DNA from: Anisakis pegreffii
Taxonomy: Eukaryota > Nematoda > Chromadorea > Rhabditida > Anisakidae
DNA length: 64,000 nt
Direction of reading: 5' to 3'
Assembly: GCA_035041965.1 (NCBI GenBank)
Contig: JAPYMA010003010.1
Span: forward strand, 148,707 to 212,706
The notes below the pieces were generated by a model. The model ran no database searches. It had not been told where the DNA came from and was given only the letters and a program-made list of their open reading frames with translations. The stretch's first letter is position 1, and every line of letters begins with the position of its first letter. Positions 39,343 through 54,300 of the stretch are shown in pieces. A program made the position numbers and the translations under genes.

Positions 39343-42300
39343 ATGTCTTCGCCTTTGGAAGGCGACACGGAAAGCTCAAGAGACGTGAAAAGAGAATCTG
39401 ATTTACCAGTTATTACGAGTATTCATTCGAATTCGTTTAGTAGCATGCATTCTGCGACAAAACCCACAAATGATTCGTTGAACACGTCAGCTGTGATGAC
39501 CACTAAACAATTGGTGAGTTTGGATTTTTTTTCGGTTTAGTTTGTTTGAAAATTCGCGAGTTTAGTTCCGCTTCTGATGATTTATTGTGTGCAGATGAAA
39601 GGTCGATCGACGGGCATTTCAAATTTTGAATCGTACTTCTATTTCAGTATGAAACTTACACTGTCTAGTCGCACAACTCTGAGTCGGTGTTCAAAAAATC
39701 TTGACCATTTTTCAATCTTGGCTCCCATGCAAACACTACTCTGCATAGATCCTCTGCCCTTCCTCATTGGTTTTCTTGTCTTTGGTCAATACATTTCCAC
39801 TGTCTTCAAAATTTCAGTCTTCTACTTGCACTGTTTCATCATTGCAAAATTATCTAACGATAAGCAATATAATGAGCTCATTGTTTCGACACTTCATTGG
39901 TTTTGATCTATTGATAATTCATCAAATGCACAGTGAAACAAACTACTCCGGGCTTGAAATCCCTCATTGTCAGTTACAAGTTCTTAAAGCGTTCCAGAAA
40001 AAAAAACAGACAGCGTTTCAAAACAAATTATCATTATCACCGCTTGAAAATTGCTCAGATTTCAAATGCACCACCATGCATGATAAATGCACTCATTTGA
40101 TTCGACGTTATTGCTTCACAACATCGTTTTGTCCGACGAAACAAACCGACGAAAACGTTTCAGAAATGTTCACAAAGAACTAAATAAATGACTTTATGTC
40201 CTTTTTGATGTGAAGTCTTTTATGTGTCTAGAGAAGTTTAATTTCGCATTTCATTTAGTAGAACTATCATCCAATTTCATGCCGATGCGCTGTAATAATA
40301 TTTCAGTTCTAGTCAAAATTACGCAATTATGCACAGAGAAACATTAATGAGTGCGGAAACCTCTTGTGTAATGAACGAATGAATGAAATGATTACATAAG
40401 ACATATGAATTTGTACGTTGGCGGAAGAGAATCTGCGTTTATATTCTCGCCTGGTATGTGTTATTGATGTGTGTATTAGTCGCATGCTGATTGCTGCTGC
40501 TATTATTTTCATTATCGTCGTCGCCCTTATGATCTTATTATTGGTTTCGTTAGAATGGCTGAAGAATAATTTGAGAGGACACTCACGATTACAAGTCATT
40601 CATGCAACGTTATATCTTTCTGATGTTCCAACGATAATAGTGGAAGATGATCTGAGAAAATTGTTGACTGCAGAAACATTTTTATACACATATCTTTATT
40701 ATCAACGATATAATACTACTGGATTTTCAACATAACAGTTATAATAATGATACTAATAATAACAACAATAATACCAGCAATAGTAATCTATAAGTCGAAT
40801 TGGAAGATAACGTAATTTGATGCAATCAGTACGTAGAGGGGATAAGTGAGTGAATTCGATGAATGTTTCGACATTAATGGTATTGTTATGAATGAAGTAC
40901 TATTAAACCGTTTGAAGTATGAGAGTGCAAAGATATAGTTTATCTCATGTTATGTCCTAAATTATGCGAATGTTTATGGGGTCGATCGTATGAGCAGTCG
41001 TCGATCAATCTGAACACACTTAATTGCAACGTTCACAAGAGAATGATCATTATTGTTATTCTTATCATTATCAGTAATATTACACTGCAATGTTAACATC
41101 GTTATTGTTGTTACTGTTCTCACCTCATTCACATCAGCAGTAATGAGAAGCAGTTTGCACTGTGACTTTTGATAACATGAATGCAAGATTTGAAAATTGA
41201 ACGAGTTTATGGGTGATTACCGCATTAAGTTTGCCAATATTAAATCGAGTGAATGCATTACAATATATATTACACTGATTCGCATTCATCGTTCAGTGTG
41301 ATATGTAATTCATTTCGCATTTTCTGAGAATTTATTCATTATCAACGATATAGTATTACTGAATTTTCAACGCTTCATCCACTGATTTTATCGATTCAGT
41401 TCTATTCAAGTGAATAAGAAACTGTATGAATTTTGATGAACATAACTTGAGTCAAGCTTAAACTTTACATAGTTGTTGGCTTTTTTAGCATAGATCTTGA
41501 AAGGTGTTAGCGGCATCGCCAAATCAGAATCTCATTTCAGAGGAATGATCATACAGCAATGAATGATCGTCAAGGATCGAAACAACCGGATTCTATGGAA
41601 CAACCAGCACAAGATTCACCATCGACACTTCTTTATATTATGGTGCGATTTTTTTGGAAATTTTCAGGACCTCCAGAAATTTTCAGAGTTTTCAGAAATT
41701 TGGGGAAATTTCTTGGGAATTCATTCCATCTCGAAATCGTTCCTTTGACGGCAGCATTTTGCTATCCAGATAATATTCTTGTTTCGTAAAAATTCATCAA
41801 ACTTCTCTAATCATCATCATAAATCTCTAAGCGAACCAAAGGCGTTCATTGCTCTCGCTTTATGTTATAGATAGAGAATATTTTGACGAAAGCTCCATTC
41901 CGAAACTAACGGTGAAATCTCATTTTGCGCTATCTAATGATGATCGCTCAGTAGTCCACATATATGTTTCAATTCAAACATAGTGCAACCAATGCAATAT
42001 CTATGAGTTTCTGTAGAAATTCCGTTCATTCGATTGCTCCGCTTCCTATGTGGAATCGAATGCACTCGTTAGAAGTAGATGGCATATGAAGTGCATCAAG
42101 TGATTGATGAATAGAGGTCTGCCTTTTGCATTCGGGTCGTACATACACGAGACATATGGTACTTGTGGGGTGTTTTGTTTCATTTTTCGGTAATGATTAT
42201 GATGAACGAGATGGACTTTTTTGCGATTACCATCTCATGTAATTTCACGAAAGGTCATCCAAGAAAAACGCTCCGCTCATCTTATTGTCGAGTATAATGC

Positions 42301-45300
42301 GCATCGAATGCATTAAATTGAATCTTAATCGAATTACATAATGTATCGCTGATTTAATCAGTCATTTCCTTGTATTCATTCTGATTCAAATTGCCTGCGA
42401 TGAGTTTTAGAGAATCGGCCTGCACCGATTGATTGGTTCAGAGTATGTGTAGGCATCATAAGGGAAGAACAAGAAGAAGAAGAAAGTCCATTTGAAAGCA
42501 TTTTCCGAATTGTCAATTTTCATCAACCTAGTTAATTTCATCAATATCACGGTTTAAGCGGTATAACCGATTTAACTGCAATCAAATTAGCAATTGAATT
42601 GTACCAAAAAACTGTTAAGAGTTGAAGTAATTTCATTAAATTGTACAGTGTAATTCTCACAATACGAGAATGAAACTACCATAGCGATTAGTTTACTATC
42701 AAAAAATTGCATAGAATTCCCTCCAACAGTAGAACTTTTCATCGAGGAGAATCTGTATTTCAATTGAAATCGTCTGGCATCTATTGATTACCAAATATGA
42801 GAATTTGAACACAATTCCATTCCAGAATTCTCCTGAACCTGACGATTCACCCGGACGGGACAACCCGGACTCTGAAGACAGCTCGAATAAAGTGGCCACA
42901 GATAAGACTTCAGTCAAATACAAATCGTTGAATAAGTCAACACAAAAGTCAACACCAGAAATGGTGAAAAACTCTGTGGGCACATTATCGTCATCGATAA
43001 ATCGGAAAAATTATAGCGAGGTACTGGGTCGAATGAAATCTCGAATGAATTCTCGAATGAAACAAAATGAACCACTAAAATAAATTTTCGAATATTTTCG
43101 CTCTGCAATTGAGAGGATTTTGTCAATCCAACATTTTTGATCCAAACTCTGATTAAACAAGATGATTTCGCAACACAATGCAGATTTGGATGCGATGATA
43201 ATGATATTAAATGAAGTGATATTAATTCATGTGAGGAATCGATCATGAATGAATGGTCATATTTACAATATAATGGCACAACAGTGACCAGTTTCAAGCA
43301 GTAATACTCACAATCAGCTGACATCTTTCAGGAAGGAGAAGAAACGGATAGTTCGTCAACGTCAGCGAATAAGAGCACTGAAAAAGTTCTGGTGAATGAA
43401 CTGTCGAATCAACTTCAAATCGCAAGCTTCAATAATAACAATAGCAATAAGTGTGATGCAGAAACGGCCACAATTGGTATCGCACTGTCATCGGATGAAC
43501 GAGGTGCTTGCTGAAATCATTTCTGATTGCTCGGATGATAACGAGCCACTGCCATCGGATTTGGACTGATTTTGGTTATATCCAGAATAGTAAAAACCAC
43601 AATCACGGCGTAATCGGAATTATAATAATTTCTATAAAACTGGCATTGAATTAGCCAGTAATAAGATGATTATAGTACACCTACTTTTGAGAAAATCGGG
43701 AATTCTGAATCCTGGGCGATAACCACGAATAATTTCATTGATATGATCGATTGATTTATTGATTGATTGATCCTGAAGTTGCGCAATGCTTCAGATTCAA
43801 CAAAACCTGTTTGCAAAGTGTATGCGTTTCGTTTTGCGGAGATGGGTCTTCGACGGGCTTTGTGGTACTTGGCGCGGGCCGTAGCCGCCAGACAAATTTT
43901 GTTTTCGGTGAGTTTCTGACGCCTTTTTGCTCAGCGTCATTTTTCATTTCAGTTTCTCAGTCTTGGTTCAATGATCTCTTGATTAAATACATAACTGTTC
44001 ACTTAATGATATACAATTCATCATATGCCCAGTTGCATTCATTTGCTGAAGAGATGCTTTGTTCTGTGATCAGTAACAAATTTGTTGCATTCATTCGAAT
44101 TCTTGTAATCATTCAAAATTCTTAAGTTATCATCATTCATTCAATTCGTGTAATCACTCAAAATTTTGCAAGATCTGCAATTTTTGCACTAAATGGAAAG
44201 CTGCAAATTTTCTCAAAAACTATCAATCATCTCATACGAAAAGAATAAAAGAGTTCATTTTTCAGTTACTTCCAATTACTTTGGTGCTGTTTTCGTTGAT
44301 CGGGCCATTGGTTCACTATGATAATTTACGCTTTTCACCTCCATTCGAATCATTTTTCGAGCCATCCATGAACCGTTTGCCATCGTCTTCTGTCAATAAT
44401 CCACGTCTAAAGCAACTGTCGTCAAGTCGTTTCAACGTCACCAATCCCTCGTATGCAACACTCCATCGAAATTCACCGTCGCAATTCGGCATTTTGATTA
44501 AAACACGGTGATTTTCTGCATATTTTGAATTATTCATCATGGCTGATTGTTGGAATTTTTGATCACATCTCTGATCATCCTCAATACAATTCATCATTAT
44601 ATTCGAACTTTGTTCATTCCTGTTTTCGAAAGGATGATACCGAATCGATGCTCACTTCCACGACAAATAACGGCAATCGACGAAAGCAATGCAATCAGAG
44701 CCATCAGTCCCTCAATGAATTTACCATTTTTGCTTGTTGATTGGATAATCCTTCTCGAATCTATCATTTTATGTTTCATCAAGTCCGATGTATGCTCAAA
44801 TTCTCGAGATTACCTTCAGAACAAAGTTATTCAGAGATTATTCCGGTCAACGAATATTTTTTCGCTGGAAAACTTAACAATAATCAGCGGTTCAACTTTG
44901 CCATTGATGTTTTGTTCAATTCATAGTTTTCCAGAGATCGTACTCAATCAGTTTTAAACGAAAAAACGCTCAATGTTTACCACAAAGTTCGAGAGATCAT
45001 TCAAAATATTCGAGTAATATACGAACGGAACAATGTAACGGTAGGCTACCGATATTCTGTTTGTTGAATGATTGAAAGATTGATGCTTCTGAGCCACTGG
45101 CATCCTTCACATAGTCCGATTTGGGATATTCACAGATTAGCGGTTCAAAAAAGATTGCAGTGTATGGTTGATCGACGCAAATTGATCAGCAGCTTTCATA
45201 AACTGATGAAAACTTTATCTATGCCATTTACTTGAAATCAGTGATCATATTAGTATTGTCATACTGTACAATTGTTGCAATTTCAGTGGTCTGAACTATG

Positions 45301-48300
45301 TCGAGAATCATGCAAAGATGACGATGATGTGATAAGGCAAATCACTGATAACGTATCAAAAATATCTTCGCTCACATTCCCCGAGGCCATACTATCACCG
45401 AAAGATACTACCACTAAAAATAATAACAACAATAACAACAATGAGAACAAGAATCTAACCAGATTATTCCTGGGTCTTTCTATTGGAGGTTAATCGCTCA
45501 GCCATAATATTCCATCTTGTCTTTAATGGTTGCCGTAATTATCTTTATAGAATGTTCAAATCTCATGCAAGTGAAATCTTCAAAACCGAAATTCAATCAG
45601 TTTAAGGTGTTGAAATAGACATGGATGGTGCTATTGCAAGTGCACTCGCGCTGAATCACCTTATTCGGCTGAAAGACAATTTCAGACCTGAAATTTTGAA
45701 GGATTGGGATAAGCAGTTCAGGGATCAGGTATTTTTCACATTATCTGATATTCCAACCTATAAACATTATTTTCGATCCATTACAATTCCTCACCTTTTC
45801 GTGTATGATACAATCTCATTACCACTAGTAATTCATCCGATGGCCATTACGAATCATAATAGTGATGTAACTAAGCAATTGTGCTTATGTATTTTTATTG
45901 TTATCAGTTTCTAAAGTTGTGAGTGATATGATTGACTTTAGTGATTGCAAGATCTTCGAATACCTTTACTTCGGAATGAGTAAATTTCAGATGCAACATG
46001 AAGTGGCTGAGGTAGAACGTGAAACGGATGCAGGCTTGTATTGGTGGTCATATCGCGAATTCATCGAAGATGTTCAGAGTTCCTTCAAGAAGATGCACGC
46101 AACATTGATCTTCTCTGGATACATTCTCATTTTCCTTTGTCTGTTGGCATGCCTCACAACTAATGCCTATCAGGTTGGTGTTGAGTCACAACAGTAATGA
46201 TAAACATACTGATAACATTAGTGATAGTGATATTGATATCGATAATAATGGTGACTGATTTTTGGAGTGAGAGATGAGAATTTTAATGAGATAAATTTAG
46301 AGTAAGCCAGTGTTAGGCGCGATCATTGGTATGATCATAATAATTTGTTGTATCGTTGGATTTGCGGTACAGTTCGCCGGTGCAGCGAGTTTCAATGTTG
46401 TCGTATTTCCAGTATTTTTCATTATATCGGGTAAGTTTTTAAATTTTTTAAAGCTTAAATTGATGGAATAATTCGAGAAATGGAATTTCTTGGTTGAATT
46501 TCTATATTCCAATAGAATTCCATTATTCCAATTTTACTGAAACCGAATGGATATAGCAGTTGAAAGTGCGATTGGTCAATGAGAGATTTGAGTTTTGATG
46601 AATTTTTGATTGATATTATCCGGGAATCTGTTTCGTCAGAATGTCAATCAATCATAAGAAATCAAAAATTTACAATTCAGTTACCATATCTTTCCGAAAC
46701 ACAACAAGCTATTCATAATATGTCTCTACGAACCAATGTCATTAAGTAGTCATTCGAAAAGATCAAATGTATCAGTCACACACAGAACGCAATTATAATG
46801 AGTTCATGCATTTATGATATATTATGAGTGAATTACATCCAAACAGGTACACTTTAAAATAGTTTATTTAATATCTCTTCAAAAAGAGCTGATCGAAGAA
46901 AGTGAATAAATCTATAAATCATTTGCTGTTCATTGAATTTTGCATTAATGAGTACTTTTTCTCTGGCGTATTGAATCGGATTTTTTGCAAAAAATTGACT
47001 TTTGCATTTTCTCATGTTTGCAGGAAAACAGATTGAGAAAATTTCCGCTCGATTCATTGGGCAAGCCTTTTTTAGCCTTATAAAAGAGCACGCTTCCAGC
47101 TATCCCCTTATTCAGATTATATCAGTTTTAAGAGGACATCATTTTGCATTCACCTTGAAAATGGCTAATGTTCAGGTAGAAGGTCGTTGACCTAAAGCTA
47201 CGACAGAGATTAGATTTGCTCTCTTTTCCATAATTTTAAGAAGTCGGAAAGATTTTTGCATCCTTTAGTAATGTCATTGATAGCATAGCTGCTGAAATTG
47301 ATAGTTTTAATTGCAAGCTCTAGATCATTCATTACCGTATTTTATGTTACGAAATGAAGGAATGCGATGTGATGCCATGATGAGTGCGTGGTGCATTTTG
47401 TAATAATTAATTATGCATCATAAATTTTGATAATTTGCGCTCTTACGTTGAAAATTGAATGACCAGAATAGAAGTTTAAACTGCTATGAGATGGATGTCA
47501 ATGTCCTTGAAGATTTCATTTGATTTATGTTTCATTTGCAATCGGCGAAATCGAAATAATTTATCTGTAAAAAATTGTTGAATTATAATTGAAATGGAAT
47601 GAACTACCTCATTAAAAGATCTTGCAATCAGCACAGTTCACTGCAACAATCTGAACGAATATTATTTATTAATCCATTTAGTCAGCAATCACTAGAAGAT
47701 CAGAATGCCTCTCTGATCTCTGATATCAGATTCATCCGCACTCCTTCCAATACCCCGTCTGCGTAGATGACAAATGTTACGTATTGCTAAATGGAAAATT
47801 TAAGCTGCTATCAGATGGATGAGTCTTCTTCAATAGCACAGTTCGGTCGGAATGGAATGTTCCCTGAAACTGATTGGTTTATGTTAATATCGCTGAAACT
47901 ATTGAGTTTGAGCTAGTCAGCCTAATTTTCTCTCATTCCACAACTAACTATATAAGAATTTGGCATATCTCTTAACTGATGCATCGTATCTATTTGATAA
48001 TCTTAGATCTAGTAAATCAAACTGAAAACTTCTATATTATTCAGTTCATGTCTGCTTAGACGATTACATCTATGAGATTGAGAAGAGATGGAATTTACCA
48101 CGATACTAGCACGATGATTTCGATATGTGCCTAAAATTTTTGGGCAAATCATGGAAATTCCAGTCATTTTCTAGAGATGCTCTCAAACAAATTTTCATTC
48201 TTCTCAGCGATACCATAATTACTCTCATCACTGTTATACATCAGAAGCGTTCTCTTGTTGTCATTTTCTCATTCTTTCCAGCTACAGTCCAAACACACTT

Positions 48301-51300
48301 CTCATTCTTTCATATCAACGCTTGTTCATTGTTGATCGATTCGATTCTAATCATGCACACTTCAATGAGCACATCCACTATAATGCCATAAAAAGCATTC
48401 GTCAGTAATTTCTTAATAAGCTCACAACTCACAATAATCATGGAATGACAATAATGATTATTACTCTCGGCTCACTGGAACGATGTAACTCACAATAATT
48501 ATCGTATTAATATGATAATTGTTCTAAATGAAGCAATCTTGCAGAGGTTTAGTGCCGAATGAACATTGCTCAGTTGAGTAAATAAATCAGCAAAGAAACC
48601 TGTAGACGAGCAGATAAACAATGTAACCCATTACCAGTAACAAAAATAACAATTAATTCCAAAAACTCACGACACTTTCCGAAACTTGGAGATCTAAAAT
48701 ATTGCATATAATGAAAAGATGGTAATCAACAATAGCGAAAAAGTATATTCAACTGATATTTAGTGGTATCTGATGAAAACGGTAGCAGAGACATGCAATC
48801 ATATTGTTCAGATTAGATGTCATCAACGAATGATTGAGTTAATTGATGTTAAATAAAGTTTCGAATAGAATATCAATCGTTTTTTAAGGTATTGGATTGC
48901 TGATATTGTTTTCACTGGAGAGCACATGGTCAAAGTATTCGAACGCTGCTTGCGATCCACTCGAGAAGCTATCGTTGATAATGAGTTGGGATGGGCCTTG
49001 TGCTGCTATCAGTTCATTAATTATCATCATTGCTTTTCGTAAGTTATCGATATCCTTGCTTATTAACAGTATCGTTTTATGCCAACATTATTACAAATAT
49101 TAATGAATGTTCAATCAAATATCATGCGTTAACGCACGATGATAGTGAATTCTTTCAATTAATGCTTGCCCATTCCAAATAGATTTGCTCCAGTATGCTA
49201 TATGTTACAGATTTGCTTGTGTTCATCATTGTATATTGAAAGCAAACTTTGAAATCACTCAAGATGACTTCTTCGATATCAGAATATTTACTCAATAGAA
49301 AATCCTTTCTTAAGAAAACCTTACAATAACTAATGCACGTAGCAGCAGTTACAGTTAGCTTATAGTACAATGCGATTACAGAAACAATGAGAATTGCACG
49401 AGTAGAGTGCTATTGTTATAGTTAGTTAGTATTGTAATCAATAGATGGCACTGTCACACAGAACTATTCATCGAGAGTTTGGTGTGTATGATCTGAATGA
49501 ATTGAGACATTCGCACTTAATTGTAAATATTGAAAAAATTCCTCGTTTTTCTTCACGTCAAACCACTTTTTGCCATCAACATCATCTTTATTTTTCTTCC
49601 TGTTCACTGAAATTTGTATCAACACAATGAATGGCATTTGCTATTGAAAATTTCCGTTGTCTTATAGTCAAACGTTGTAATCGATAAGTTTCCTCAATTT
49701 CCTCAGCATTTCTCACATTTCCCTCGTTGATTTATGACTGTATAATTCACAGTACTTACATTTGAATAGTTATGACAGTTGAAAGATATTATACTAATAA
49801 TACGTTAAAATTTCAGTGATAGTTGGTTCAAGCACGGCGAATCCTTACCTTCAATATGTATCATTTGTTTTGGCTGCGGCAATCGCGATATTGTTAATAT
49901 TCACAGTGCTATTCTTTACTGTATTCTTGTACATGAGCGGACGTCATGAAACAATGGGTCTAAAATGGTATCAGTGCCTACAACCTGGCGATAGTCATTT
50001 TGCACGTACGTTCTTCATTCTGATCGCATGATAGCACATCAAAGACTGGAAACGAATTGAGTTTATCATTGTTACCTTATGATAAATCGCTATTTGATAA
50101 GCAAAGATGAGAAATATAAAATATGAATTTTAACTTAGTCATAAGGCAATTGTGATATAAAAGGATGTGTTGTACCATAATATTTCGTGAAAATTGCAAG
50201 CAATAACGATATCACGATCGTAATTGAATTCGAGATGATGCGATATATTGTTACTTTGGTGCACCTTATTCAGTTTCCATTAACGATAAGCATGCAACTT
50301 TCAGCTCGTACGATCAAGGACTACAATGAGGTGAGCATCTCACTGCTTCACGATAAACTCGTTGAAATCAAACCAACGATCGCCCACCTGGTCGCATCGC
50401 TGATTTCCAATCATTATGTGAAATGCCCGATTGCGTTCATTTTCGCAATCTACTTGGTTTTTGCCGTTTGGGGTTGCAAAGACTTCAAGTTAGTGACCCA
50501 ATATCATCTTATTGAAATCGCCATCAAAAGAGTTGACATTCAAATCGCTTTATATTTGGGGGTTTTGCAATGATGAAACCTGAATTTTTGCTTGCTTGTT
50601 TTGTTTCGGGAACTGGAAACGTAGTTGGAATTTCATTATGAGGTTGTGTTGGACTTCATTGTTAAATTAGAATTCGATCACTGATATAAACCAATGTTTC
50701 AGTGTTGATTTACGAGAGGAATACTTTTTGTCAAGGAGCAGTGAGTCTCGTCTATACATGCAACAATATCGTGATATGTTCGGCAAATATGAGGAGTACT
50801 TGGAGTTGATTTTCGATGAACCAATCGACTATCACGATCGTGCACGAAAACAGGAAATCCTCACGTTTATTGACTGGCCTGTTGTAGGTTTCAATGAATT
50901 CTGTAGAGATTTCAGGCCTTTATACTTCCCAAAAAATGGAAATTTATAGAAAAAGCTTAAGTCGTGAGGAAATTTGAAGTTTCAGAGTACATTTAAAGTG
51001 AATGAATTTCATGGTTACTATATCTGCTGCTATTTTCAGTCATATTCATTAATCACGCACCAGAAAGAATTTGATTGTTGCCATCGAACGTTGTTCGGAA
51101 TCGAATAAATTAATTTAATCTTTCGTTACAGCAAAACCAACTAGCGACTAGATCAGTGAGTTGGTTGAAGGATTTCTCACGATTCGAGAGTTCCACCATA
51201 TACGAGATTAATTCGGTGAGTTGAAAAACTTCGAATGCGTAGCATTTATTAACAAATAATTGCATGATTCATGAATACATTCATAGCACTGAAAATATTT

Positions 51301-54300
51301 TGAATGTACTGAACATTGATTATGAAATAATAAACTTATGAAATTTATCACTTCGTTATCTTTTAATTTCTCGTCACTTGTTTTTAGGATACTTTCGTAC
51401 CAATCGTAAGTTTGGTCTTCTTGAAAGCCGATAACTTCAAGAAATATCACTCTGATATTGTCTTCGATAAGTATCAAACGCAAATTATCGCATCAAAGAT
51501 GTACATCGAATTGAGTACGAAAGGCGTTGAAGAGAGGTATTTGCATTGATTCATTCACCGCAGTTATTATGTAATAATAAGTAATGCTCTGGTAATATTC
51601 TCATCTATTCATGTTTTGGTAACGACTGCACATAAGATGAAGATAAATTTATAAGGTATCTCCGGGCTACGATTGAATGCTATTCCCTTATAAATGCTGA
51701 ATTCTTCAGGCTATCACTAATTGATGATCTGATAGCAAAGGCCAAATCGCTCGGTCTGCCGCTCACGATTAAGGCACCGTTTGCGTTCTCGATTCAGCAC
51801 GATTTACAGGTAATCGTTCACATTTTATAGAATGTCTTTAATTCTAATTGTGTTAATGGTTTTCACTAGTTTTATTGTATACAGGAATCGCGTATCTTGC
51901 TTGACGTTCTGTTGTGATATGAGATACGTTTTAGAAAGAAGCGTTGAATTGATGCACCTTGAAATAGGGTAACAAGTTTAGTGAGGGAATCTTGCGAGAC
52001 TTTGTTCAAAATTCTGATTTTCGGTCAATAAAGGATCATCGTTCTATGTGGAGTCGAACATTGGGTCATTATTGAAATAGAGGTTAATGAACAGTGTAAT
52101 TTTAGGTGATTTCAACAGTGCTCGTAGCATTCGCAATATTACTTTGTTGTGTCTGTGGGCTGTCGTTGTTCTTGTACGGCATTCCATCGTTGACAGTACT
52201 CGTTTTCCTATCGAATCTATCGGTTATCATCGGAGTGATTGGTTATGCAGTCTACTGGAACATACCCGTCAATATTATAACACTCTCAATTGCACTCAGT
52301 GGTCAGTTTGTATGGATATGTTCATGTTTTGCGTTGAATAAGATGAATGTTCTTTTGAAATGCCTGCTGAGTTCGTTTGAAAAATGATATTCGGATTGGT
52401 TTATCATTAATATGTTTTAATATTAGCTCGTGATAATTTTAGGTAATGCGTTGACCACAGTTATTGTGGCACACTTTTGCTATCATTATGCTACGGCTGG
52501 AAATTTGCAAAAAAGTGGTGAACAGCGAGTGAAATACTCATTTCAGGTGAGTCATTTTCAAGACTTCTCAAATAATCTATCATATGGTAGTCATGTAACC
52601 ATGATATCATGAACCTTCTAATCTTTTCTAATGTTGAATATAAGTGGATTATTCACAGCCTAGTAACTTTATCCGTTTTACTTGATATGAATGTGTGGAT
52701 TTGAAGGCGATTTTTTGGGGGACTGATGATTGAGTATGCAATTTTTGAAAATTTGGAATACTAGCAATGTTAACAATACTCATATCAATATTGATACTAA
52801 TAATTAGAGTGGTGATAGAACTTGTCATAATAATAGAACATGTTGTGATATCATATTAAAGATTAATGAAATCGTCTTAAGATGTTGCAAAAATAAATTT
52901 TCAGTCATGCCTTTTACCAGTAACGTTCGCGTGTTTCATACCACTTCTAACCTACCTACCTCTTCTGTATATTGATGTTCCGATTGTTGTACATATCTTC
53001 AAGATTCTATTCCTTACATCAGTTATTTCATATGCTCATTTTCTGCTCTTCCTTCCAAGGTAAGTTATTTTCGCTTAGAAGAAATTTCATTTTCATTTCC
53101 AAACTTTTATATACAAATTCACTCCTCCAAAGTGAGGATTTAAGTGTAACGTGAAAACTGAATAGCAGTTTTAAGTGCGGATGATTTGCAACCGTGTAAA
53201 ATGAGAGGTCTGCATGAAATTTTCACCGGAAGTTAAAAAGTCGCTCACATTCTCAAAGAATTTGAAGTAATATTCCATAAATTTCTCGTATCTTTCCCGT
53301 ATTTTTCAAATTAACTACAATTTCAGTATGATGATGTTCTTGACCGAGCAAGTGCCATCGTTCTGTAAATCGCTGCAATCGTTATTCGATGATTGTTGTT
53401 GTTATTGCTTTGATATGGAAGAGGATGTGGGAAGTATTTATTATATACCCACCGGTGGACACAGTATTAACACTGAACAAATGCAGACTTTTTCTAGGTG
53501 AGTCGGATGTCACTTACGAAACCTTTTGTTACATTTCATTGTTGAGTATAACTTCTCGAAAGTTGAATGTGTTCGTATGCATTTATTATAGCATTATTCA
53601 AATATTGGCATTTAGGATTGATACTTAGAAACAGTTCAAATAACTGAAGAAATTTTCGAACTGAAAAGTCAATGAATATGCAAAGATATATGTTGATGAA
53701 TAACTTACGATTAGTCGACGATTACAGTAGCTCATTACGAGACTATATCTCTTGATCCTAAATCACACCAATCACCAATATCACAAGCATCAGAACAGTC
53801 TTTCTTCCTTGGTATACTTACTTCCTTAAGACAGCTAACAGTCTTAACGTAGATAATCATCCGTTTTTCGATCGTTAGTTTAGCGATTGCAGAGGTTCAT
53901 GAACTTATAGATGTATCTTTGAAGGAATATCAAAATAATTGAGCAAACAAATGATCAAATAAACTGCGGAACCTATATAATTGTAGCCAACGTATAAGTT
54001 AAGATATCGAATATTTTTGCAGGCAATATTCGTACGCGCTATCGGCAGCCACCCGTTCATCACAAGCCATGATAATGCCTCCACCACCAGGCTATATACA
54101 ACTCCCAACACCAGTTTTGGTGCCGGACGTGTTGCCGTATCATCGAAACGGTACAATGACCACTGTTGATGGGGCGTATCGCACAAGCACAACCGTACCA
54201 CAGATCGATACGTATTCGGAGGTTGGTCGCTTTTCGATGTGATTCCGAGTTTGTCTTCTCGATTGCGCAACTTCAATTCCGTTATGAACAAACAAAGATT

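Noticed and set aside
40418..40735. 105-codon plus frame with a strong hydrophobic helix
   Set aside because: It lies in the first PTR intron, where ATT-rich sequence naturally encodes Ile/Val/Leu. No junction puts it in phase with the flanking exons.
45729..45914. Read-through extension of the PTR exon to a stop at 45914
   Set aside because: It would truncate the protein before the sterol-sensing domain, although all downstream exons are intact. It is better explained as an intron with an abnormal donor or a base error.
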